64,000 nucleotides of DNA. Origin: Epichloe hybrida. Lineage: Eukaryota > Ascomycota > Sordariomycetes > Hypocreales > Clavicipitaceae. The notes under the pieces are model-generated. The model was not told the DNA's origin. It was given only the letters and a program-made list of their open reading frames with translations, and searched no databases. Shown here piece after piece: positions 46,691-59,772 of the stretch. Each line of letters begins with the position of its first letter. Position 1 is the first letter of the stretch. The stretch is taken from positions 248,001 through 312,000 of the forward strand of contig JAFEKR010000027.1 of NCBI GenBank assembly GCA_019022495.1, read 5' to 3'. The position numbers and the translations under genes are program-made.

Positions 46691-47960
46691 CTTTATATTA
46701 TTAAACACGTAGTATTAACTAACCTTCTTTACAAACCTTATATTACTTTAGTTACTTATAATAAAAGGTATAAGGTAGGATAATCTCATAGGGATTATCA
46801 CAGACCTAGTAAGAGGTAATTATAAGATCTTTTTAACTATAACCCTTAGTACTTAACTATATATTAAAGGGGATAGCCCTAATAAGGCTTTTACTATTAG
46901 AAAGGACTCTTATAACCTAAAACCCCTAATAGCTATAAAAGCAGACCTTTAGCATGTAAGAATAGCTTATCTAGGTAAAGATATAATAGATTAAGTGCTT
47001 TAAAAGGTTAATATACTAATAAAAGAGCGTAGCAAGGGTAAATACGAGATTTGCTACATAGCTAAAGCGTAGAGGCAGATATTATAAGTTCTACAGATAG
47101 ATTCCCTACCCTTAGGACCTCTTTAGGTTATAACCTACGACCTCTTTGCTTAATTACAAGGCTATAATAAGGATTATTACATTACTCTTTTCACTTATAA
47201 AGCAACAGGCCTCTAATATATCTTTATAATCCTAATAAAGACTAAAATCATATCTTACTTTAATTAATTAGAAGCGCATTACATAAGGACCTTTAGAATT
47301 CATATTATGGTTATTATTACTAATAAGGAAACTACCTTCTAGACTAAGAGGTAAGAGGTAGAGGTTACTAAAAGAGGTATTATTATTAGGAAGTCTAGTC
47401 TAGCTTATCTGCATTAAAATAGGCATGCTAAGCGGTCTAGGGGGGTAATAATAAGAGTTATAATAACTCTAATAACCTAAGTAAGCTTTCTAGAGAATCT
47501 TTAGCCTATAGCTACGGAAGCAGCTATTTATATCCTTAATCGCACGCCTAGAAAGTCTCTAGATTAGCTTTTACTACATTAAGCTTTAAATAAATAGCTA
47601 CAAAAGAATAAGCTTTAATAGAATTATCTACTAGAGAAGCTAGAAGCTTTATTAAATTATCTTTAAGCTTTTAGTTATAAAGCTTTCGTAATAACACAGG
47701 ATAGGCTTAGGAAAACAGGCCTAAAGCTATCACAAAGAGCTCATATTAGTTATCTAGCTAGTCATATCTCTTCCACCTAATATCTAATTTAGGTACTAAT
47801 AATATAAAGGAATTATTAGTTCTTATTAAGCTATATTACCTTTGATAAGTTAATCTTCTACGCTTAAGAAAAGGACCTTTTAATTAAGGAAAAAGAGCCT
47901 AAAAAACGCCTCCTTTAAGAGCTTATAGAAAACTTTAAGGTTAATAATATAGATATAGGA
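46691..47960 (+). pseudogene. Copia D integrase
   Basis: A GAG-pre-integrase-like segment near 46,960 (Val-Arg-Ile-Ala-His/Tyr-Leu-Gly-Lys) is followed by the integrase core (ETTFQTKR-like near 47,330) and a conserved ILNRTPRKSL block near 47,540. The C-terminal HISYLASH segment is near 47,750. RIP stops throughout. Confidence 0.8.
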
Positions 47961-48661
47961 TATCCTTAAGATATAGGGCACCTATAGGCATAAGACTCCC
48001 TTTCTCTAATCTATTAGTAAGAAGATTAATATAATTACAATTAACTAAATAATAAAGAAAAGGGAAAAGGAACTTAGGAATTAACTCTCCTAACTCCTCT
48101 AAATTCACCTAGCCATTAACTAGATTTTTCGGATTATAAACCAATAAATATTAATAGTCTATTAAATCCTTCTAAAATAGATTACAAAGACAAAGATCTA
48201 GATATTCCTAATATTAACAAAGACAACCTCCTTAAAGCTTTCGCTGCTGCCTTTGCCCTAGGAGCTAAGAGTAAAGAAAAGCCTTATATATTAAGACTTC
48301 CTTTACCTCCTACTTATTATAATTATTTAGCTAGGCACCCTAAAGAAAAGGTATTTATTAAAGTAAGAGATAAAGAGTATAATAAAGTTATTAATAATAA
48401 GGTTACTATTAAAGTTAGTAGATTAGAAGTCCCTTTATATATTAAGATCTTAGGACTTACTTAGGTATTTGCTTATAAATTAGATTAATTAGGCTACCTT
48501 ATAAGGCATAAGGCTTAATTATGTGTGCTTAGGAATTAGTAAGTAAAAGGGAACCTTTCTATAAGAGCTACTATATTAGTAAGCATTACGTTTAGGCTCC
48601 TTATAGCAATTCTATACTACTTTAACCTTAAAGCTTATTAGTATAATTTTATTATAGCTTT
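47961..48661 (+). pseudogene. Copia D linker and reverse transcriptase, first part
   Basis: An acidic linker, then an open stretch of about 90 codons near 48,150-48,460 (Leu-Pro-Leu-Pro-Pro...Arg-His-Pro). The RT N-terminal part continues to 48661, where chromovirus E interrupts; the frame resumes as Ala-Phe-Leu-Asn at 59351. Confidence 0.75.
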
Positions 48662-48868
48662 TGTTACGTGCTGGCTTTGCACGTTGTTAGGTCGAATCCG
48701 TCAGAGGGGCCAACGGATTCGTAGGTTCGTGAGTCATGCTAAGTTCACTTATAAAAGCTACTCTTAGGGGTAGGTTCAGATGTTAGAAGTAAGTTAATTC
48801 CTCTACCTATAATGCCAAACTCGTTCTTATCCTTCTTATTAGTAGCTAAGCAGTTTTACTACGTAATA
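48662..48868 (-). repeat. Chromovirus E 3' LTR (left)
   Basis: 207 bp. It contains an 8-bp stem hairpin GAATCCGT/ACGGATTC at 48694-48721. Its left 120 bp is well preserved. Confidence 0.93.
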
Positions 48869-48939
48869 AGTGCTAGGCGCGCCTTAAAAGACAACTGTCC
48901 TAGTTATAACTAGCTAAATCCTAGTCTAATTTAGCATCT

Positions 48940-51900
48940 ATAATAAAGCAAAATAATTTCCTCCTAGCAACGGAAGTGAAAACAAAGGAAAGTAAATTCA
49001 TTATGTTTATTGCTAAATACGTAACTACTATACTCCTTGGATAATGTTAATTAGAATTATCATGTTAAATAATGAATTCTTAATTCCGTGACCACTTATT
49101 CCTTTTCGCTCCATGTTCTTATCCCTTTTTTCTAAATTATTCTTTTTCTTCCTTTACTTACTAAATTCCTTTGCTCTAATGTCCTTTTTACCTTCTATAA
49201 TCACGCTTAAGTTTTCCTTATTATCAAATAAAAACGCCCCTTTCTTTACGTTTATTAAGTTAGTCTAGCAACCCCGCAAATTTGTCTTCCTTAGTCGTGT
49301 TTTTATTTACTAGCTTGTTTACCTATATACGTGGTGTCACTAGATACGAAACTGCTTAAGCTATTTTTAGCTTTAGTCCTAATTTTTTAGTTAGTCTCTA
49401 TCTCTTTGTTAGCGTTTCTAGCACTAGAGTGTCCACACGCGCTTGCTTATCTGTTAATTTAACTTTATTAGCTAATCCTAGTGTTCATGACTTTCCGCGT
49501 GGTATTTCTAGCGCTAGAGTGTCCTTTTGTACTCGTGCCCTAGCTAATTTAGTACGCTTATCTGCTATTTCTAGCGTGGCTATCGCGGACTGTAGCTCTA
49601 TAACACTTTTCTTTAGCATTTGTAGTCTAGATTCCGCCAGACTTAAGACTATTAAAATTAGTTCCGCAGTGACTAATTTTGCTGTTTTTATATTTTCTTT
49701 AAGCTTCTTCTGCTCTAGTAAGAGCCTATTAATAGATATTACTTAAAGATTAATCCTATCCCGCAGTTCCATCACTATAGCTACTAACTCTGCCATCTTT
49801 TTCTCGTGCTTTTTTTTATTAATTATATTACGCTTTAGATTAATAACCTAATTATGAAATTCCTTTGATATTTTACCTAATTCCAAGCTTAGGATTCTTC
49901 CTTTTTAGTCCTTTAGTATCTCTAATACCTAGACGAACTTTTTGGTTGTTAATATTATATTCTCCTTTACTACTTTCTCTAGTTCCACTACTTTAGTCTC
50001 ACATTTATTAATATCTTTATTTGTGTCTTTTATAAGGTTTTCTACCGCTTTAAATTTAGTGTCTATCTTATTAATCTTATTAATTAAATCATTGATTTTG
50101 CTTATCTTATACTCCTTATTTCTTTCTTTATTCTATTGGAATTCAGCTGATTTGATTATTACTAATGTCCTTCTTATCTTAATACAAAGCAGATCTATCC
50201 TTCTAATACTAGCAAGTCCTCCTGTGATTATGCTATTCACCTCTCTATATTTATCCGCGAATCTTAAAGCTAGTAGGTTTACTTATAGTAGAAGCAACGC
50301 TATACTATTATAAGTAGTACATTAGCAGCTATATTTAACCATAATACTATTATAATAAGCTACTACCGCCGTTTTTACCTAATTCTTTACTTATCTAGTT
50401 ACTTCGCACTCCGTTAGATTTGCTATTAATTAATGCGCTGGTTTCCCTGCTTATTACGCTGCCTGCTATTATGCGCTTAAAGCGGCCTATTATTTGTTAA
50501 AAATAGTAAAGATCTGGATTACTATGTTCTACTATAACATAAAGTGGGCGTCCCTTAAATCCACCTCTAATCTATTAGCTACTATAGTAGTACTATTTAA
50601 GGCGAATTCGTAAGTATAAGCCTATATTACATAGCGGACATCCTATACGCTTGCCTTCTAGCCTACTATAGTATGCCTAAAGCTACTAAAGTTAATTAAT
50701 TTAATATCTCTTCCTTTGTATTTAGCGTTAAATTCCTTTATTGCTCTTTTGCGCGCTACTAATCTAATCTTTAGCATTAGTAGGTAATTCTCTAATCTAG
50801 ATCCTAGTTTTCTAAATCTAGCAAATAGCAATTAAAAATTGAGTTTTCTGATTTGCTTGTGCACCTGTAATGGTATAATAAGGTATTTAGCGGGCATGTT
50901 ATTAAGTTTGTCTTTAAATTTAGTCTTAAGTTCTTTTTCCTTGCCCTTAGACCCTATGAAGTTAGATTCTCTGTTACTACTAGCTCTAGTTTTAGGTTTA
51001 GATCCTTTGTTATTATTACTATTAACTTTATATTTAGCGTTCTTATTGCTTAATTAAGTAAGGTTAATTTTCTCTGCGTTATTACTACTTTTATTACTAT
51101 CCTAGTGGTTAACTTCCTCTTTACTACTGTTGTTTTCCTTAGTTATATAAATAAGTTTATTACTCTTTTAAGCTGCTTTACTTAGAGCCTGCTATACTTA
51201 TTTCTAAATTTGTTCCTAATTATCTTCTAGTAGTTACTATAATGCCTAATCACTTTCTTGTCTTTCTACCTCTAAATCTAGCGCTATAGCTAGGTAATCT
51301 TCGCCGCTATTGTTTTTTCTGTCTATATCTTATAATAAGGGCTCTATTCTAGCTACCTTTTTAATAGTAGTAGCAATAGCTTTAACATCTTCTACACCGC
51401 CTATAGCTACCTATGATAGCTTATTTAATTTGTCTTATACTATTATTAAGCCTACTAGATACTATTATTAGCGTAAAATCATGATTCGCTTTAGCGGATT
51501 TATAAACTCTTAAAATTAGTAAAATTCTAGTACTAACTTTAATGCATAGCGTAACCGCTTTAGTCCTTTAAAAACAACTGCTATGCCTAATTTACGTAGA
51601 AGGTTATCTGCCTATTTTTTATATGCTACCTTTTCTTTATAGGAAATAACTAAGTATTATGCTAAATCTACGTGTACTAATTCTCTAACTATTTAATTTT
51701 AGCGTATTAAAGCTAGGCACTAAATATATAGGTGCACTATATGTATTTACTTATAAATTATTTAGTTACATATATCTAACTTATTATTAAATAGAATAAA
51801 GTCTAGTCTTCTACCTAGGTAATAGCGTGGGTTATAATTAATTATATAAGCTTTATATTTAAGCTTAGAGGGAGTGTTTCTATATGTTATACAAAACCTC

Positions 51901-52020
51901 TTATAACTATTACACTTCTTTATCTCCTCTAGATAATACTCTTCTACTTCTAATAGCTTACAAAACTCTATTCTTCTTGTATTACTAAATTCGCGTACCT
52001 TAGCTATGTAGCAAAAGAAA
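48940..52020 (-). pseudogene. Extra coiled-coil frame downstream of chromovirus E pol
   Basis: One minus-strand frame can be followed for about 3 kb (roughly 1,000 codons), interrupted mostly by TAG/TAA. Right end: a KVREFSNTRRIEFCKLL-type region (about 51,990). Middle: an acidic stretch (ARIEPLL...DLEVERQES, about 51,240-51,350) and a Lys/Ser-rich basic stretch (about 50,840-51,050). Left end: long heptad-like coiled coils rich in Leu, Lys, Glu (about 49,430-50,310). Plus-strand open frames at the same places are its antisense shadows. I recognise no family. It lies between pol and the 3' LTR, where an extra ORF or env would sit. Confidence 0.6.
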
Positions 52021-52045
52021 GCTTTGTGAGATTATATACACTTAT

Positions 52046-52227
52046 ACTAAATCCTACTACGCTAAGTTTATATAGGTATTAGGGTTGTTGTAAAATATAG
52101 AAAATATAATAATTCAAAGAATATAACTACATAAGTACTAAATCTAACTACGCTAAGTTTGCGTAGGTATTAGGGGTTATTATAAGTATAAAGAATACAA
52201 GAGTTAAGAAAATGCAACTACATAGTT
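52046..52227. repeat. 91-bp tandem repeat (two units, third partial)
   Basis: Units start at 52046 and 52137 (ACTAAATC..ACTACGCTAAGTTT...); a diverged third begins near 52228. It lies between pol and the extra frame of chromovirus E, upstream of that frame on the minus strand. Confidence 0.8.
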
Positions 52228-52429
52228 ATTAAATAGCTTTGTAAGGTAATAGGAAATATTAATATTAAATGAAATTACGTGCGCGCGCACTGGATCTAGC
52301 TACGCTAGGAATGTGAAGGTATTATGAGATATTGTAGGATATAGGTTAAGTAGGTTACCCTTAGCTAATGTAATAAATAATATATGTAGGAGGATGTAAT
52401 AATTCCATGCTAACGCCTTGAATTCGCCC

Positions 52430-55400
52430 CTTATTATTACACCTTTCCTCTAATATTATTATTCCATAGGAGGTTTAAGGCCTTTCTTTATATACTCCCT
52501 TACCTAATTAATTAGGTTTTTCTTAAGATAATCCTCTACTATCTCCGCTATATTAATCCTTATTTTATCTTTTATAATCCATTAGTTATCCTTAGTAGCG
52601 TAGCCTTTTTATCTAACAAGGAATTCAATTCTTAATGTTTTAGTTTGCTTAAAAATCTTAATCTAATAGCCATAAATTCTCTTAATTTCCTAATAGTCCG
52701 CTTCCTGCGAATTATTAAACGTAATTAGCGGAGAAGCTACCTCTTCTCTCTTAAATAGGTCTTTTCCTTAGGCTAGCTTCTAAATCTACGTAGCTAATAC
52801 TACCGGATGCACACGCGAATTTAGAGGGAAATCTAATTAATATACTAAGGGATTTACTTTTTCTAATACCTTATATAGCCCTACCCTTTATGGGGACTAT
52901 TTCTTCTTTGGTTTACTAGGTAATTTATATCCCTTGTGCAGTTATAGATATACCATGTCTCCTTTGTTAATATTGACTAGTTTATGGCGATTATTATATC
53001 GAATTTTAGCAAGCGCGGCTGCTATTATAATTGCTAATTAGGCCTCGTGCTAGTATAATTTTTGTAGTACCGTAATGTTGTTTGCGTTAGATCTAGTGTT
53101 AGTTATGTTATTTAGAGAGAGTAAATTAATAATACTTAGCAGACAGAAACCATATAGTAGCTTGTTAGGAGCCTGCCCTATGCCCGTAGCTATAGTATTA
53201 TTTAGCTAATACTATAGTGCTAGTAGTAATAATGTCTATATTATATCTAGGTCTATTACTATATGATATTGTATTATAATTATTACCATCTGATTTTTCC
53301 TTTCCGTGGTTTTATTTATCTAAGGGTGATATGCTATGCCTATAAGGAGTTTGACTCCTACACGCTTAAATATCTCCCTTCATATATTAGATATAAACTT
53401 TAGGTCTCTATTACTAATAATTTGTCTTAGTAATCCCTAGTCTATAATATACAAGGCATAGAGAAGTAGTTCTGCCTAAATTTCTACTAGATATGTGGTA
53501 TGCCCTAGTATTAAAAGAGTTCTCTTACTAAATAAATAATTTACTAGGCATAGTAAATTATATATAGCATACCCCTCTATTTACTACATAGTGTTCGTAG
53601 CTAATACTTCTAGCATATCTGTTATAAAATTAAGTGAAATTATATAAAAAGGTGTTAGCTTTAACTATAATAGTTATAACTCCCTAGGCGGTTTTGACTA
53701 ATTAATGGCGTTTTCCTAACACACTATATAATAGGTAATATACTTACGAATTTACTAGCTTATACATAGAAAATAAACTAATTATAACTCTACTACCATT
53801 CTAGTAATTCCAAAATAGTGTTAGTTATTGTGTACTAGATGTAAGATAGATTTGACCTTAGTTATTAGAATATAGAGCTAGAAAAATCCATCCCCGCTAT
53901 AGTAGTATAGTAGACTATCTTTATATAAATCCTATCTATATAAAGGAATTCTTAGTTTAACTCTAGCATCCCTTACTGCTTGCCTTTCCTAATAGGCTTT
54001 TATAGCTAAGATAATTTAGCTAAATTTTCGGTCTAGCTAGTATCCTAATATAATTCTGGCCTTAAGTTCGTTATCTATAATTACTATTACAATATATTCC
54101 TTACTTACAAAATGCGCACTTACCTTTAATTTGTTATATTAACTCTTCTACGCTATCTCTCTATAGGTTACCTCCACTAGTAGCCTAGAAAGCGTATCCA
54201 GGATAACATTTAATGTTCCTAGTATGTGCGTTACCCTAAGATTAAATTATAATAAATAATTCGCGACTTTTACTAGTTTTAGATTAGCCTTATCTAGATC
54301 TATTATTAATAGCGAGGTGTGTTTAATAATGCCCTTAGCTAGAGAATGGTTAGTTAATATATTAACCACTACACTATTAGATTAAACTATTTTTCGGAGT
54401 TTCCTAACGCTCTATGTGATTACGGCTATCTCTGCTTCTGTTAAACTATACCGTTTCTTAGCATGTGATGTTGCCCTGGAGAGGAATAAGATTGGCCGAA
54501 TCCCGTTATTCTTAATGTCTTTCCTAGGGATGCTTTGACTATCCTATTTATCTTATAATTAGAAGGTATATAGGCTAAATCCTTCCTTATATGCATTAAT
54601 TTTAAGGAAAAGTGGTTTCTTTAGGTTATAGTGCTATAACATCTGTTTCTTACTTAGGAATGCTTTAATGTCTTTGAAAGCCTTTTTCTTATCTGCTATT
54701 AGCAAAAACGTCTTCTATTGCGTCTTTTGTTTCTATACTAGTTTTGAAATACTAGTGATTTTCTTATCCTTTTTACAGAACTCTCTTAATAGTATAGTCT
54801 TTTACTCCTATAATAGTTGAATTTATATATTAAACTATAGGATCCTATTACGAAGGAATCTAGCTATCCTAATGAAGGTTTCGAGGCTTAATAGATTGCT
54901 TAGGAAAATCATTTTTTAAAATGCTTTAAGTCTATTATTAGTATTAGTAATTCCATTACTATTAATAACAAAACCTAGTAACTAGATAGCGGGGTAGCTA
55001 ATAAATGATTTCTTTGCTATAATCATTATCCTGTTTTCTTCAAGGATCTTAAGCATGATGCTAAGATAATTCAAATAATCCTTAATGTTATCCGAAAAAA
55101 CAATAATATTATTAATGTAAACTTAAACAAAATGCTTATACTTTTAGAAAAGTTAGTCCATAAACCTTTAGGTAAAAGCGGGGGAATTTTTGAATCCTAT
55201 TAGTGCCACATTTAACGCCTCGAGGCCTTGATTTGATATGACCACTATGCGGGCTTAATAGTCCCTCCTAATCAGTAACTAATAGAAAAATCCCGTTCCG
55301 TTAAAAAGTAAGAAAACCTTCTTACTACATGTGTTATTTATAATGTTGCTTTAGTCTAGTAAAGGGTATATATCTAGTATTACTACGTTATTAAGCGGCC

Positions 55401-57200
55401 TTATGTTAATTACTACCTTTCCTTTCTTTTCCTAGCTAGTTTCGCGCCACACTATGAACGCTAGGCATGCTATAGCCGCTAGTTTATCTAAATATAATAT
55501 CTTACCCTTTAAGTGTAATTCATTATGTACTTTATTAAGTTTGCTTGCGTCCTAGCCCCCTAATTAGTAAGGTCTAATTAGCCTTATTTAATGTTACTAT
55601 CCCTTAATAAGGTTAATTCTTATTTTCTAGTCCTTAGGCATAGGTATGATGCCTCTGTCTTGATAAACGTTGTATTTATTTGTTAATTTAATAAACTTAC
55701 TTGCTGCATCCTAGTTAATATTAGTAACTTATACTCCGAAGTAATTAATAACATACAGGATCTCCTCTAGGCATAAGATTCCGTAAGATAGTACTCCTAT
55801 ATTAACCTTTTTCAGATCAAACTTATTATTTCCTTTATCTAACTTATTCTCCTTCTTATTCTCTTCTCCTATAGTCTCTATAATATCCTTACTAAAATAG
55901 GCATGATATGTAAAAGGATTATTGACTAGATGATTGGCGTTAACCTTACTCGCTGCCACTAGACGTGTAACCTTCTGATGTTTACTAATAGTGATAGTTT
56001 TGTCTATTAGGTTATACGCTACTATCTGTTTCTAGCTGGATCTGGTGATTAATATATTAGGAAAAAACTTTGAACATAATTATGCGTAGTACACGCTTAT
56101 CTCTTGGTTCTCCTATGCCTCCTTCTAACTAACTACTATAGTTAACTATGTCTTTAGTAGAATTATCACTATATAAGCTATAATAACCTGTTAGTGTAAA
56201 ACTTTGCTTATTAGTTAGAATATTTCTGCTTCTACTATTATATTATAAACTAACCTAAAAACTACTCTAGGACATACAAAATCGATTTTTGCTCTATACT
56301 TATAGAGAAAGTTTATTCTAAGTAGTAGTTTAGGGCCTAGATTTAGCATCACATCCGCTATAACTATGAAATGTCTAGCGATTTCTATTCTATACGCTAC
56401 TTCTAGGAGATAAAAATTAAATATAGCTGTTTTAGTAATAAAAAAGGAAGATTATACTCTAGATACTAGCTTTAGTTCCTGTGTTCTCTATTTTACATTT
56501 AACCTGTTTTACTATAACTATACCTTATCCGCTAATATTAATGATGTCCTAGTGTTAAGGCAGATTTGATGATTCTTACCTTTATTATTGAATTTTAGAG
56601 GAATTTTTAAATATATATTTGCTCTCTTCCTATTATATTTAACCTCCTAAGGTCTTATAATAGCTTTGATTACTTATCTAGGCATGAGTTATTTTAGTTT
56701 AACTACTTCTGTTTTAGTAATTACTATATCTACTTCTTTGCCGCTGTTTTTTATAAAATAAGTTTTAATAAAGTTAGATTCCTATATTCCGGATTTATTA
56801 TTCTCCTTATTAGAGACCTCTCCTTCCTTAGCTATATAGTAACCATATTCCTAGAGATAGGTTTTATACTATTATGCGTTAGAATTATCATTATATACCA
56901 CAATATAGGCATACTCCTTTTCCTTAGTAAGTGGTTTTTCCTAGCGTTAATAATACCTAGGTTACCATTAGCCTCTAGTGCCTAAAGGTCCTTAGCTTTA
57001 AGAATGTTATTCTTCTAGTTAATCTTACGCTCTTTCTTACTAGCTTTAGTTAAAACTAGGTTACTTCCCTTAATTCTCTTAAGTTTTATTCTACTAAGGC
57101 CTCTAGTTTTACCCTTTAGTAAGTTAATTTTGCTAATATAGCCTAGGTTAGAAAAATCCTAAGGATCCTTACTAGTTCCTATTATCCTATTAGTATTATA
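52430..57200 (-). pseudogene. Chromovirus E pol (protease, RT, RNase H, integrase, chromodomain)
   Basis: RT at about 54,900-55,650; the YxDD box at 55108-55119 reads Tyr-Ile-Asn-Asn. RNase H is at about 54,250-54,700. The integrase core is at about 53,250-53,750 with the HPxxNxxxER-like region near 53,310. The chromodomain at about 52,500-52,650 reads Phe-Leu-Val-Arg-stop-Lys-Gly-Tyr. A 76-codon piece stays open at 55729-55959. The protease segment is expected at about 56,000-57,000 but its motif is not clear. Confidence 0.85.
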
Positions 57201-59143
57201 GATTTCCAGGCTAGAATCACGCATTTATTAGCCTGTTCTAGTTAGCTTGCATCTCATTTTTATTATCTTCTAACTTACTATTAGATTTATCTGTGTTAAA
57301 ATAGACTTTAAGCTTTCCTTTACTCTTTTTACCTTTTCCTTATCCTTTACTACGTAGGTAATTACATAGGTTACGTCTCTTATTATCCACTATAGTAATA
57401 TATGCTAATCTTGTATCCTTATAAGTTAGCATTAGACACATCTATTATAATCCTAGATAGAGCTTAAGGCATAAACGTGTTAGGAGCTAATAGTTAGTTA
57501 TTTCGCTATTAGCTCTTATATATTAGAAAATTTTTAATGTGAATTTATAAAAAAATACTTTATTAAGGATATCTTCTTTAGTGTACTTTACCTTATTAAG
57601 CTATGCTATTATATCCTACACTTAAATACCAAATTCCTTCTGTACTACGATGAATACTAATGATATATTGTTAAATATGGTGGCTCGTTTATTTGCATTG
57701 AGATGTTATTTGTACTATACTATTGCGTCTCCTTAGAATAGCATCTAGATCTTCTTTTGGATAATATCTTGTTAGCTAGGGTTAGCACGATACAAGTGGT
57801 CTTTAATAGCCTAGACCTATAATTTAATATTATAAAAGATAGTCTGTTTCCTATCGTAAGTAATAAGGTTAGTACTAGCTTCTTCTAGTTTGTTATAAGG
57901 CTTGAAATGTCCTATATCCATGATTTTCCATGTTAAATCTGCATTTTGTTCCGTTGCCTCTGTTTATTAATTATACTAGTCTTAATCTAATGCTAGATCC
58001 ACTCTTCCTTAATAACTAGGATTGATGTGCTATCCCTAGTCTAGTTAATATAGGGTTAGCTGCGGCGGATTATATAGATTTAACTGCTGCTATTAGATTC
58101 CTAGCTAGTATAGTAGTATTATTAGTTACGCTGCTAGTCCAGACTAAGTATCTAAGTGATTATTATGTTAACCCTAGTTACTTAGTGAATATACTATTCT
58201 CTACGTGGGATTCTACGCTAATAGTGTTAAACTTACTAAGGTAGTAGCACTCTATAAACCTCTGATTTTAGATATTAATCTTAATGCTAGATAGTCTATT
58301 CTATCCACTACCTAGCTTAATATAGCTTATTACATAGCCTATTGCTACTCTATTATTCCCTATAAGAGCTGTGTGGTATTATATTTATTTACCCTAGCAT
58401 ATATTTCTTCTAGTTCTAACACGTTTCCTAAAGGTTCTAGCTATAAATCCTATGGATTTAGCTTAGTTAAAGGGCTAGGGGGTTCTATGCTTAGTCTAGC
58501 GGTGTTGTTTTTAGAGTAGTTTATGATCCCCTTTTCTTTATTAATTTTGCTTATCTCTATTATACTTAGACTAGTAGTGTTGTTTTTAGGGTAGTTTATA
58601 ATCCCCTTTCCTTTGTTAATTTTACCTATCTTTATACTCCTTTTAGTTCTAGTTGTGGTGTTACTATTAGTAATACTAGTAATGCTTTTAGATTATTACC
58701 CTAAAGCTTTACTTCCTTCTAATTTAGCAGAATTATTAAGGAATCCTTTAGATTTAGCCTTAGAGATATAGTTCCTAACTTAATTCTAAATAATGCGTAT
58801 AGTTTACATATTAATTAGATTCTAGTGGATAGGTGGCTCCTAAGATATTAGCTATTCTTATCTCCTTATAATTCCATTATTAAATTCGTAGTGTGTAAGT
58901 TTATATAAGTCCTTCTAATTACTAATCCTAATAAGTTTTTGTTTTTAATGTTTAAAATCCGGATTTACATTATTAAAAGTCTAGAACTAATAAATAAGGT
59001 ATAATTTACTCTTAGTGACTAGGAAAGTGTTAAAAGTGTTTAGTTCTCTATATTAACGCCGTAAATGATTGGTTTTAGACATATAGGTATTATATCCAGG
59101 TTACTAGAGATACGCAACAAAAGAATCTCCAATTGCTACCACT
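57201..59143 (-). pseudogene. Chromovirus E gag and leader
   Basis: A degraded gag-like minus-strand sequence between the 5' LTR and pol. A basic Lys/Arg-rich tail lies at about 57,290-57,380; the zinc knuckle is not clearly readable. Confidence 0.6.
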
Positions 59144-59350
59144 TATTACGTGCTAGCTTTGCACGTTATTAGGTCGAATCTGTCAGAGGGGCTAATGGAT
59201 TCGTAGGTTTGTGAGTCGTGCTAAGTTTACTTATAAAAGCTACTCTTAGGGGCAGGTTTAGATGTTAGAAGTAAGTTGATTTCTCTACCTATGATGCTAA
59301 ACTTGTTCTTATCCTTCTTGTTAGTGGCTGAGCAGTTTCGCCACGTAACA
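59144..59350 (-). repeat. Chromovirus E 5' LTR (right)
   Basis: 207 bp, pairs with 48662-48868. Ends are inverted TGTTACGTG/CACGTAACA (the left TG now TA). Confidence 0.93.
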
Positions 59351-59355
59351 GCTTT

Positions 59356-59540
59356 CCTAAACTTAAAGCTAGATAAAGAGGTATATTATAAGATACCACT
59401 AGGTTATAAGGATAAATAAGCTTACTTAAAGCTCTTAAGCGCTATTTATAAGCTACGTAAAGCTCCCCTTCTTTAGATAAAGGAATTAATTAAATAGTTA
59501 ATAAGTAAAGGATTTATATAGATCTTTAAAGATATTTATA
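59356..59540 (+). pseudogene. Copia D reverse transcriptase, second part
   Basis: Continues as Phe-Leu-Asn-Leu-Lys-Leu-Asp-Lys-Glu-Val-Tyr and a LYGLR-like block, the conserved RVT_2 core just after the NAFLN motif. Cut at 59540 by copia F. Confidence 0.8.
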
Positions 59541-59542
59541 TG

Positions 59543-59772
59543 TGTTGCGACAACCGGGTTAACATCGGGTTAACCACTAGGAAAGTGGAGCACGTGCGGC
59601 AGCGCCGCACTGTGATTGGCCGCAACCGTACGCGAGGCATACACGTGACTTGCGTCCCCTTTTTCTATGGCCACACAACACTGTAGATAGCTTCAATCCT
59701 TAGACCTTATTATATCATTAAACCTAACCCTACGTTGCACTAGTGCATACTAATCCCTTAGTGTAACTAACA
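59543..59772 (+). repeat. Copia F 5' LTR
   Basis: About 230 bp, TGTTGCGACAACC to CTAACA; the start could be TGTG at 59541. Its left 150 bp has normal GC with intact CA/TG dinucleotides. Confidence 0.75.

Larger units (their letters stand above)
48662..59350 (-). mobile_element. Ty3/gypsy chromovirus E with an extra downstream frame
   Basis: LTRs of 207 bp at 48662-48868 and 59144-59350, TSD GCTTT at 48657-48661 and 59351-59355. Minus strand: directly after the 5' LTR the minus strand reads GTGGTAGCAATTGG, a primer-binding-like TGGTAGC. Order is gag, protease, RT, RNase H, integrase, chromodomain, then about 3.5 kb more with a separate long frame. At 10.7 kb it is much longer than chromovirus C. 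Confidence 0.92.
8017..59540 (+). mobile_element. Ty1/copia retrotransposon D (oldest host, RIP-degraded)
   Basis: A plus-strand copia whose pieces line up in order around the nested insertions: gag 8513-9243 and 31928-32473, protease-like 32934-33107, integrase 46691-47960, reverse transcriptase about 48050-48661 and 59356-59540. The candidate left end is TGTTGGAATCCC at 8017, where GC-balanced DNA gives way to AT-rich DNA. The right part is cut by copia F, so its 3' LTR is not in the window. Frames carry many TAA/TAG in place of Gln or Trp codons. Removing gypsy A, the 32474-32929 insert or gypsy E, with one TSD each, makes the host frame run through without a shift, which is strong support that these pieces are one element. 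Confidence 0.82.

Noticed and set aside
49429..51057. Plus-strand open frames of 72-123 codons at 49429, 49942 and 50839
   Set aside because: They are antisense to the long minus-strand frame of chromovirus E; hydrophobic composition arises from reading Lys/Glu-rich coiled coil backwards.
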